A stretch of DNA of 64,000 bases, taken from Tetrastigma voinierianum (taxonomy: Eukaryota > Streptophyta > Magnoliopsida > Vitales > Vitaceae). The stretch's first letter is position 1, and each line of letters begins with the position of its first letter. The notes beneath the pieces were generated by a model that had not been told where the DNA came from, did no database searches, and saw nothing but the letters and a program-made list of their open reading frames with translations. The position numbers were made by a program, and so were the translations under genes. The stretch is from the NCBI GenBank assembly GCA_016808115.1, contig JAEQBH010002182.1:930001-994000 (forward strand), read 5' to 3'. This document shows, piece by piece, positions 48,601-60,600 of this stretch.

Positions 48601-51600
48601 CAAAACTGAAATATCTGTACAATGTAAACTTCATCCAATCCCAAATGAGATCCATGAAGCAACCTTAAAACTCCATCATAATTTTTTTTTTTTCTTTTTG
48701 TTCTGCATATCCATACAGGCCAAGAATTCTGAACTAGGCAAAGTGGCAGAAAGGGATCCAGGTAAATGAACCAAGTAGTAGGAATAAGGTTTTCCCAAGT
48801 TGAATTGGAAAAGCCTCACGACCAAGAATATTCAAGGAAGAAATAAAACTTGCAACTCCATGACAAAGAAGAAAAGTTAAATTTTGGAAAGATCAATGGT
48901 GCAGATACCTGTCCTCGGAAGAATCTTTCTAGACATTGTTCTCTATGGCCATTGTTAAAGATCCGCAGGTAGCCTAGGTGTGGGAGCAAGTAGGGAGGGA
49001 GAAAGATAGAGTCCCCGATTCTTAAGGTAGTTTATTTGAAGAAGTGATTTTTTTCGACAAAGTTTGCAAAAAGTGCTCAATCGGAAGAGATGAGGAAAAT
49101 GGAATGGGTTGGAAGGAAACTAAGAGTGGCAACTTCTCTGATGGATCTTTATACTTCTACCTTGCTTTGGTTAAGAAGAGAGTACTTTCTTGCAAATATA
49201 GTTTGAAACCCCTAGGTATAAAGGTGGAATTTGTTTCTAGGAAGCTACTTGGATAAGGATTTTGACAATCAATAAACTCAAGAGGAGAGGATGGATAGTA
49301 CCAAATAGATGCTTTATATACAAAAATAGGAAGAATTGGCTAATCATATGCTTTGTCATTGCTCTAAAGCAGGTACCTCATGCAGCTAGTTTTCTCTTTT
49401 TTGGTATGGCTTAGGTGATGCCTTTGACAGTACAAGAAACTGTTTTGAGGTAGCATGGTTCAATCACAGGAAAGAAATAGGATACAGTTTAAAGAGTTGC
49501 TACCTTGTGCCTGTTTGGATGTCATGGAAGAAAAGAAATAGAAAATCATATGAAGATGCTGATCAGTTAAACTAAGTGATTAAATATGCTTTTATGAGCA
49601 TGTTTCGGGAATAGGTTAGGGTCATTTATTGACCATTTTTTTAGAAGTGGGTGCACATAGATGATCATTCATCGACCATGATAGGCTTTGTTGATTGGAT
49701 TGACTCCAAGTAAGGAGAGAGAGCTGGGTTGTCTGTTTTCTCGATTCTTGTTGCTTGTGGTTGATAACCATTGTATACATTCTCCGTACTTTGGTGCACC
49801 CCTTTGTTAGGCACTGGTAATAAATTTTTCACCTTTTGCTAAAAAATAAAATATAAATAAAGGTTGCTTTCTTGTCAGTAGTTTTAAATGTGAAGCAGAA
49901 GAAGCAAGCCTATAGCAGAACAGGTGCTTCATTGCCTCTTTGTTGCATTTGGGAGGAGCAAAGTACAAGATCCATGACCACTTCGAGCTCTCCTTTCAAA
50001 TTATCCTCCACAGGTAACCACAAGTGGAGTAAGCTCATTTAAAAATAAGATGCTTTTATACAATCAGTTTTTTTTTTTGGTGGTAGTGATACGCAATCTG
50101 CTTGTTAAGATATTCTAATTTTATAAGATCTGTTGTTGTTTTCAGTAAACATGCAGCATCCTCACTCCACTCATACTTGCTGCAGCTACACTGGTTTCTA
50201 TATCTCTGTGTGATTGATGCAACCAGTTTCTTCCAAAATAAACTTTAATGTAGAAATTTTAAAAAAGAAGAAGATACTCAACTAGATTATGAAAAAGAAC
50301 AAAGGTATAAGGAAAACAAATTTCAACCTTAATTTCAAAATCAATGCCTCATGTTGAAGAGATTAAGAAAGAACAAATGAAGAGTGACTGAAGCTCTAAA
50401 ATTGTCTTTTTCAGATTTCTTTGCCAATGTTGCACAGCCAAAGTATTCTTTATATCATTGTCACTCCCCCATCTCTCCCCAACCCTAAGCAAACAAAGGA
50501 TCAAGTACTAGAGGAATTTAACAGTGATTTCAACATGCTTAAAATTTAGAATACTGTTAAAGGCATGATATTTATATTAAATCCAAATCCTACAAGCTTG
50601 AGCTTTTAGGAGAGTGGTAGGCCTCCAGTGTGCCTCACATATTCCAGATGTCCAAAGGGGCCCAACAGGAAAGAGTAGGAGGGACTTTTCTGAGTTAGTT
50701 TTTTTTTGCAGAAAGGGTGATTGTGTGTGGTGCTGCTTTTTGTTGGGCTTTTTTGGCAAGATGGTTCGTATTTAGTGCTGGTTGGGGATGGGGTGCAGGG
50801 ATTATCTTTTGCTGTTTTCTTTTATTTTTGCAAAGAGCAATGCGCTCCAAGAGGGCTAGCAGGCCCCTCGAATGTCTGCAATTATCTTGCAACAACAATA
50901 CTTCATTAAATAGAATAGTTATTTCTTGCATTGCTCTGTGTTTGTGTGAGGAAAAACTGGAGTGATCCTAACAGAGAGTTGGTCATTTAACATGGTATCA
51001 GAGCTTAGTTTGACAGGAGGTCCTAGGTTCGAGTCACCTCCCTGCAATTTATTCCCTATTTGTTGATTTGAAAGTCCATGGAAGACTCTATTTGGTTGGT
51101 TTGACTCTCCACATGCAGATATGGCGGCTGCACGTGAGGGAAGGTGTTAAAGGTATGATATTCATATTAAATCCAAATCCTACAAGCTTGAGCTTTTAGG
51201 AGGGTTAGTCGTTTAACAAATACCACCTACTTTGAGATCCTTAAATCTTGACCCTTGCACTTCTCTTTGGGGTGAGAACCTAAAGAATGATGGAGTGCTG
51301 CAGGCAACACAACATTTTTGAATGATGGATGATTTTATTTTCATCACACAGGTCCAACAAGAAGTGATACGTTCATGATTGTAAGAAAAAAGTGAATTTC
51401 ATAGAGATTTTCTGAAAAGGGAACCTTCAATCCAACATCAATTTTTTTAGTAGGTAAAGTTGTTCCTATTGGTTCTTAAATCTACAACCTCCAACAAACC
51501 CTTTGCCACCCTTTACCTTGGCTCATGCCATCATAAATGATTTGCAAATACTTAGAAGACCATAAAAATTGATACTTGAACTTTTTTTAGGGTAAAAACA

Positions 51601-54600
51601 CAAGAAACCTAGAGAATGGAAACAATACAACCAAAAAAAGGACAAAGAAACAAAACAAAGCAATACCACCAAAAACAACATCCACCACAATGAGGAAAAA
51701 TAAAAACAAAAACAAACCACCAAGAAAAGGAAAATTTTATGATCCATATCACCAACATTCCACAATTAATTTAGGTAACATCCCTCAACCTAAGCAGTGC
51801 AATAAGAAAGATCATATTTGTATCACCAATTTCATTTTTATAATCAAAAACAAAAAATTAAATGCAATGTATTGATAAACAAGAAAGGCTAGATTTATGA
51901 ATGCCTAGAAAAGGCAGTTAGAAGAATTTTTTTGTGAAGAGATAAACCTTAAGCCCTTCATACAGGGCACGTGAACGGCAAGAACGTAAGCAAGCATGAT
52001 TATACTCTGAGCGAACGAATTCACGAAGTCGTTGCAATTTCTTTTTCCGACGTTGCTGTAGCCATGACCATGAGAGTGGATATGCAAGAATACAGAGAAT
52101 GCTGTACACTGATCCCTCCCACCACTGATAAGCAGCTAAACCATTAATCTCATCCACAAATTTAGTGAATGCATCCTCATATCTGGAATGTAGACAGATT
52201 ACTGAAAAAAATCATAACATGAAGAAACTAAAAATTTGTTAAATTTTTTGGCTCATTGTAACCAAATATTCATTATCACCATTGTCTAAGAGAGAGAGAG
52301 GGAGAGAGCTTACACAATTTCTATTACTTGTTCTGGAGGAAAGTGAGGGAGATGCCATGGTTCACTGAAAGTATTAGGTCCGTTGAAATACATTCTATGC
52401 ACGTGATTTTGGGACTCCTCAGTTCTGTTCGTTTCCAAAACCTGAAAGACAATAGGATTATCGCCCTCAGAATAGTTTGTAGAGGCAGCAGCCTGATTTA
52501 AATTGTGGTTCTTAATTTGATCAATTGCCATTAGAAGAATTAGTTGTCTGAGGAACTAAATTGGTGGATAACCTCATTCAAGGACTCCAAGAAAGGGAAG
52601 GAGTTAGCAATCCGAGAGCTACGTAGAGGGGGAACAAGAGCTGGTAATTCATCGGCACTAACATATTTCATCCGTGCAACACTGAGCACCAGGGCCAACA
52701 GAATGAGCAGCCCTAAAAGAATAAGACCAAATAACCATGGCCCACCAAAAGTGTAAATTAGCTCTTCAAGTGCTGTATAACAGTGTGGCATGTGATATCT
52801 GTCAGAAATGCATTTGTAAGGACAAGGACGTTCAGCAGCACCACCTGTTAAAAGGAAAGAAATAACATTTTGGTGAAAATTTGACAAACCTTCATTCCTC
52901 ACTACTATAACATAGCTAACCCAATCCCCACACAAAACCTCCAAGCCCAATATCAGAAACACTGTAAAAATTAAATAAATAAATAACCTACCCAGACAAA
53001 ATAACACACATGTGCATGGGTGTGAGAGAAAAATGTGACTTTAAGTTTAAGGGAAAAAAAACAATTACCCAGTGGAATGACATGTTTCAAGTGTCTATAA
53101 AGAAATATTAGGACAGTACTTGGCTAGGAAGCACGGACACGGCCATGGGGGACACGGGGGCACGACAAATTCCAAAAAACTAGGACACGGATACAGCAAG
53201 GACAAGGCAAAATAAAATAATAAAAAATAATTATCCTTGCAAATATTATCCTTAAAAAGCAATTTAGATAAATAAAAAACAAGTGTTCAAACATTGTTCT
53301 TACAAATATTCAAAGACTAGCATAAGTAATACTAAAACTAAATACTAGCATTCCCTTCTGGATCAAATAAAACGGCTTCCAATTCGGGTTCATCAAGAGA
53401 AAGATTTGTAATCTTTAGAAGTCCAGCATTCTCTATATCCATTGAGTCAACCATCTCCCCCAACATCCCACATTTTAGATTCACCTTCATTATAGTTTGG
53501 AGATCTCCTTGAAAAAAGTCGAAGATTGTTATGGACAAAAACTAAGTCCTCAACTCTTTGTGGTTTCAACTTGTTTCTCCATAAAGTGAATGAAATTATA
53601 TGTGCTCCAATTTCTCTCATAACATGAGGATGAACAAGGTTGTTCTAGTAATTTCAATGCTATAGATTGAAGCATTGGTGCGGGAGTTCCATGAACAGCC
53701 CACCATTTAACAGGACTCATGTACCACCAGTCATATGTGCTCCACTATGTATTTTGCTTAATTTGGTCATTTTTAGACTTTTTAAAAATATTTTCATCAA
53801 ATTTTATATAATTTTTGCTTTACCAATATTTTGGTAAAAATATCCACCGATATTTTATCGATATCTGAAAGAATGCTAAAGTGAAGAAAAGAGTCAAATA
53901 AATTCAAAAGGTTATGTTTTTTTAAGAGTTAAGGCCGAATTGTAGTGTGTTTTGTGAATGTTAGCCCATAATTTTATTATAAAAAAAACCAAAGAAAAAA
54001 AACCCATGAAATATGTCCAGCCATGTCCTTGTCGTGTCCTAACCATGTCCAAAGATTTTGACTTCTTATCTGGTCAACGACACACCAGCCATGTCCTTGT
54101 CGTGTCCTAACCGTGTCCAAAGATTTTGGCTTCTTATCTGGTCAACGACACGCCACGTGGCGTGCACGTATTCCGTCACATGTCCAAGTGTTCGAGTGTC
54201 GAACACATGGACACTTCACCCATAAGGCGTGTCTATTCTTCATAGGTGCTTGTTCAAAGACAAAAGGCCGAGAAAGGTATAAGAAATATAAGGACAAGAA
54301 TGCACAAGTAAAAGCATGCATCAAAAATACCAAAGTTCTAAGCATACAAAAGCAACCAAAGAAAATTTTAGAGATACCTCGAACAGCAATATATGTGGCA
54401 CGACGTGGAAGCTCGTAAGATGGGCAACTATAACAAAGGGCTTCATCAGATCCAGTGATATTCTTAAATGTACCAATCGGGCACTCCTGCGTTACAATTT
54501 ACTCATAATAAACATGATATCTCCCATCACCATCTCCAACATGTATGGAAGTTAGTATATACATCTCCCAATTTTTTTAATCATAAATTTCCAAGTCCTT

Positions 54601-57600
54601 CCTAACATATGCTCCTTCTAAACTAATTTTGATATTCAATAATATAATCATAATTTCAAAAACTCGACATCCTAGTTGATACTAATATTCTATTTACTGG
54701 AAACAATTGGTCAAAAAAGCATCCTTCACCACCTTCTTGGCAGGGATATGAATAGATGGATATGACATGAACAGCAAAGATAATTTGAGCAACAAACTGA
54801 TATACAGGTCTGCGAAGGGCTCACTGACCAGATGATGTATAGTTCCAGCAATTAGCTGAAAATGTGTGAGGATATGTGCAAAATTAGGTAAAATACCAGC
54901 AAGAACCAACAATGACCAATCAGCCAAAGCAAAATTCAAGTCAACTAAAGTTTTGGGCTTTGCTAACCAAGGTTGAAAATCTCAGGAAATTTCACTGAAA
55001 TTTCGAGTTTTAGCAGCATGTAAATGAAATATAGGTGAGAAATGTCAGGCAGGAGAAATTTCCAAAAACTTTGTGGGAATATCGGCATTAAAAGAAATTG
55101 TGTGGCAAGGGAAAAAATCACCCGTAGAGGTAAATGTTTTTGCGAAATCTCAGCTATATACCACCAATTTTACTGAGGAAATTTCGGCATTTCATTCTTC
55201 ATATTCAATAGTAATAATAGTTTATTGATAATTAATTAACTTATGACATTTTTAAATTAGTATGACATAGAATTTAAATTAGTATATTTTTATATTAACT
55301 AATATATTTAACTTTATAATGAATGTATACTTATAAAATTGACAGTTTTTATCAATCAATGCAGTATAATTAAATTTAATATTTTTTTTTATAAATAGTA
55401 TAATTAAATTTAATATCATAAATCATAAATACAAATATCAATTTTTTCAATAAAATAGTTTATTATACTTTTCATTTCATTTTTAAGAGTTTTTCCTTGC
55501 AGTTTTTCATGCATTTCGATCAATTTTTGACTCATCGACATTTTGTGTCAAAATATCTCCCCGATATTTCTCCTATATTCCTATTTATTCATAAAACCCA
55601 AATACCTATATATCTGTGATTTTACTAATAGTTTCATCCTTGCTTACATAGAGTGAGAATAAACCTCATCTTAGATATATTATAAAGCCTATAAGAAAAT
55701 AGACCATAATATAAATCCAAAGGATTCAATGACATGATCATACTTCAAAGCTACCTTGCAGAAGATCCCATATAGGCCCTTTGGACATGCTTTTCCAGTA
55801 ACAGTTCCATTTTCCCCTGAGCGGCCCTGACCTCTGCTAAATCCTCCTCTGCATGGAAAGGAAAGCAGGTTCACAATCTTAGGTACTATACTTCATTTTC
55901 TTAAGCACCACAGCTTCATGGGTAAATATTTAGGGACCAACAATAAAGTTGTCCTACTGCAGCGATTAGAAATATCAAGATCAAAACTTTTATTTACTTA
56001 TTTATTTATTTTTAGTGCAATTAAAGATGTCTGACACCTCTCGCCTTCAACAATAATCATTTAAGGAAACTGCCAATTATTCTAATATTATTTCAGCAAC
56101 TTAATAGCAACTTACTGGAACTAATGGTTTATCAAGGATTTTACCCAATTGAGTTTATTTTCAACCTCAATTTTTTCCTATTAGTGAGATCTCAGTTGGC
56201 TATCACTCTAGTGGATCAATCCCTACTCAAAGTGTAGTATGTCACAAGACCTACAATTATATATAGACTTAGTTTTGAGCATTATAAAAAGTTATCAAAT
56301 AAACGGAAAAAAGAATCAGAAGTAACATGTTGATCATATATTTTCCACAGTTTGGTTATTTCATAACGACTAATTATCTCAAGATGAGTTTCACAAAGTT
56401 GAATATTACACATTCTAAACTGAATCCAAGCATCAGCATGGGGTAGTTTGCTTAAAACACAAAGGTGATCTGTGTTAAAAATCCTTATTGAACAAAAAGG
56501 ATAATCAAAATAAGGACCTTCAATGTTTATATTAAGACTTGTAGTAGGATATGAGGCCTAAGCACGTGAACTACAGAAAGAATCACATATGATTAGCTAC
56601 AAACCTAGTAAAGATGCTTCCTTCCACGCTTGCTATGGGCAGATACTCATCCCCAATGGGTATGTCAGACCAATGAAAATGAACTCTTCCACCCCCTCCA
56701 CCACCTCCACCATTGGGACTACCATGTCCTCCAGCAGCAGAAATTCTAGAAGAATTCACAAATGCCAATGTATGAACAAACAAAAGAATGGTTCCACCAG
56801 ATCCACCTCCAGAGCCCATGTTTGAAACGATCCTATCATCCCCATTTTTTATATTTTCTCCAAAGTTTTGTCCATCAGATCTAAGTGAACCATCGACATA
56901 CAAACTTGACAATGAGTGCTCCAATGAACCCATCACTGTTCAAGAAATGAAAATATAAAGCAATAACTATTATGCATACAAAAGAAATAATAAAAACAAA
57001 ATGTAATAAGAGCAGAATTATCAACATAAGCACAACAACCTGAAAACTGAGTTTAAGCAATAACTAAGTCCAATAAATTAAACTGACAATTATCTCTTAT
57101 TGACCTTTAGACACAGACCAAAAATCTCACCCATAAATTATACCATAGATCCACTGCTACTCGAGCACCAGCCAATTGGAATCACTAGCATTTGACTATA
57201 TTTACATTTCTTAATAAAAGAAATGTGGCATAAGTACAGAAAAGAGATGTCACTGAAGATACAACAATGCAAAGGTTTGCTACATCACTTGAACTGAGCT
57301 TTACCCCCTATTTGTTGCAGTTTAATCAAGATTTTGTTTGCCTAACAGGGAAAAAATGGTTTCTACTTCTTATTATTGAAGCCATAAGAATCACAAGCAA
57401 GCAAGTTTCTAAAGTGGGCAAACAACACAAAACATCAACATGATGTGAATGGTAGCCACCAAAATTTTGAGGCTCTTTTCTCTTCTTTTTTTTTTCAATG
57501 GATGAAAATACAACTACATGAGAAAGGTAAGAAAGAATGTTAGAAGAGGTGAACCAACTCCCAAATTGATATTAAGAAAATGTCGTGCAAGTGCCACTTC

Positions 57601-60600
57601 CTCTAAAATTCCTTCAAATGACCCAAAGTACAGATTATTGCTTCAAGGCTACCAAAATGCAATTACCCACTAACAGTTAGAGAAACACTGATCTAATTGG
57701 TCACAATGACATGGAGCATTTAAACAATCAACATGAGTCAGCCCAGAATTTGAAACAAAGGAGGAGCCTACATGTTAGATCAATACAAAAGACAAGCCAA
57801 AACATTAAGGCTCGGGGTATAAGAATCAAATAATTTTCGATTTACTAAGAAACAATTCAAAAATAGAAAAAACAGAACAAAACAGAAAGAAAGAAAGAAA
57901 AAGGTCCAATAACCAAATGAGAGAAAGAGAGAGAAATTGTTAGGCAGCACAAGTATAATCTTTGCTTCTAATGTATTAAAGAAAACCAAACTTATATATA
58001 CAGAGAGAGAAAGAGAGAGCTTCAGTATGAAGCGTACCAAGTACAAAACCAACTTATAGTAGTGAGAGAACCATTATTCTGACTGATCTCTGTGCTAGGA
58101 AAATAGATAAGATCAAGAATGCCTGCAGAAAGGGGATGCAGCCCCGTACACGAGCGGATAGAGAGTGCAAAAACAAACATAGGCAAAAGCTAGCACTAAA
58201 AGAAAATACCCATACAACCTATCCTTTCCTCAAACCCTCAACGAAACCCATCAGGGAAAGAAATAAACAACAGAGCTCATTCTTAAATAATATAATGAAA
58301 TAGAATACTTAAGTATGCAGTAGACTTCGTGCAGTGGCTTTAAAAGACTTGATAATAGGCAAAACACCCCCAGGACAATTGATACACCTCAAAGCCATAG
58401 AACATAATTATCACATTTGGTCTAGATTTTTTTTAATAGCTTTTTTCTTTAGAATTATAATTAAACTAATAGAAGTGGAAAAAGTATGAAAAGGATAAAG
58501 ATTGTTCTCCCAAAGCAGGAACTACACTGTATGATACCTTTTAGTTTATTCTTTCAGGATCTTGTTCAGAATCATCACAACGAAAGGTTTAAAAAACCAA
58601 TGGAGAAAAACAAACGAGTCACAAAATCAGTATTGTATTGAATAAGATATTTACAAAAAAAGTCCAACTGATGGGTGATCTACAAAATTCTTAAATTTTT
58701 TTCAGGCTGAGTTTCTTAGCAATGTTAGACGTGTTCTTGAAGAATGACACACAAATATTGGGGCCTAGTGCTGAACCTAGAGGCATTTTGAGTTCAACAT
58801 CAACAAAGAGATAACAGATATCACACAAGCAAATGGGAATTTGAGGGTTATGAGAGATTCCAGGTTAAAATCCCAATGAGGACAAAAAATGAAAAAAAGA
58901 AAAATATATATATATTTACCTACCCCCCACCCCCACAAAAAAAAAAAGCAAATGGGGATTTGATGAGCGGGTGGATGCACCTGGCAATCCTTATCATTTT
59001 GCAGCAGTCTTGTCTAAAGGGTAACACAAAATGCACACACACACGCACACGCATATATATAGTTATCATATCCAAAAGCTCACCAATGATCCCTCCTCCT
59101 GCAGTTGCACCCGGTAGACTAACATTTCCACTTCCACTACCAAGTTCACAAGGCAAATCAGCATCTCCATATGCAACACCACCATCAATATAACTGCCAT
59201 CGCAATATCCATCCCCACCATTGCCACCATGCCCACCGCCACCACCAAGGCCATTGCTAAAAACTTTTCCTCTACCCACCCCACCTGTGCAGCCTGCACA
59301 AGTCCAAATTCATAGAAAACAATTTAACCCCAAACTACATGATCTAAATTAACTCTAACAAAGAGAAGATTTTAAGTAAAAAAAAATGTTAAATCAATCT
59401 AGGAAACTGCAGGAACTAGAAAATAAAATAATGAAAGCACATGGTGTTTATTACTTCTTGTCCAAATGAACTAGTAGATCATGGATTGTGTTGAATTTTT
59501 TAACAGTTAAGGGGCCAAATTCGTACCCAGCCCTGATGCACTTATTACTCCAGAACGGTGGACAACCACAGTTCTAACAGAGTGGAAATGAACAACAGAG
59601 CCTTCTATGAGGCCTTCAACAATTATATCTTCAACTCGACATATCTGCAGAAACAAACAAACCAACCTTATAAGAAACCAAACCCATCACAGCACAAATG
59701 GTATAACCTAACAAAGATCATAATCAATAATCTGACAGAAGGAACACCTGAAGAGTGAAGGGCAGTGAAGAGTTCACATTGCAATCTTCAGGTGGATGAA
59801 GTAGTTCCATGGGGCAATCCTGGCGTTCACAGTAGAGCCGTGGTGCCCTACCATTTATTCATCAAAAATAGATATTCAACCAAGTAGAAATAATGGCAAC
59901 CTGTCCATGTCTTGTGACTAAAATTCAAAACTTACATATCATTATCACTGGCATTCTCCAGCGGACCCCGCAGAATGGATCCAGGTCCAACCTTTATGTG
60001 AAAAAGATCATTTCAAGATTTTTGAAAAAGCAACCACATCCAAGGAGCATGAGAACAATGCCACATCAAATGATGCAAAAAGCAGGTTAAAGAATTTCAA
60101 ATTTCAGAAAACATACAGAGAGAAATTCAGTGGGGCAAATGGAAAAATATTACATGAACAGAACACACAAGCAAACACGCATAAGTAATAAAATTTAAAA
60201 AATCTAAAACCATGTCTGATTTCCAGCACAATGCATATGTTTAACTTTAAATGTACGGATAAAGGTAGACCAGACATTCAATATATTACTACAAACTTGT
60301 TCAAAGTACATACACAAGCAACTTAATCCAATCACTAATACATATAAAATAATATGCTTGGTCACAATAGTTCAAAGAATTTAATCTTTCAATTAATGAC
60401 AGAGAGAGAGAGGGGGAGGATTGAACTGCTACCCCAAACATAATCAATTTCATCGGCTGCAGGAACTCAATCTGCCTCTCTTCCCTCCGCTCTGGCAAAC
60501 ATAACCTCTCTGTTTTTTTATTCATTTATATGAACACTTAGTTCAGACCAAGAGGAGAGCCACAAGAAGCATGGAGTTAGCCTCCTGACCAATTCAACAG

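Noticed and set aside
50695..50965. Overlapping ORFs with a hydrophobic stretch
   Set aside because: Explained by the 359-bp solo LTR with TG...CA ends and a GAGAG duplication.
50993..51060. tRNA-like sequence (ggtatcagagc ... ggttcgagtc)
   Set aside because: The first part is the primer-binding site next to an LTR. No cloverleaf of tRNA length forms, so no tRNA gene is called.
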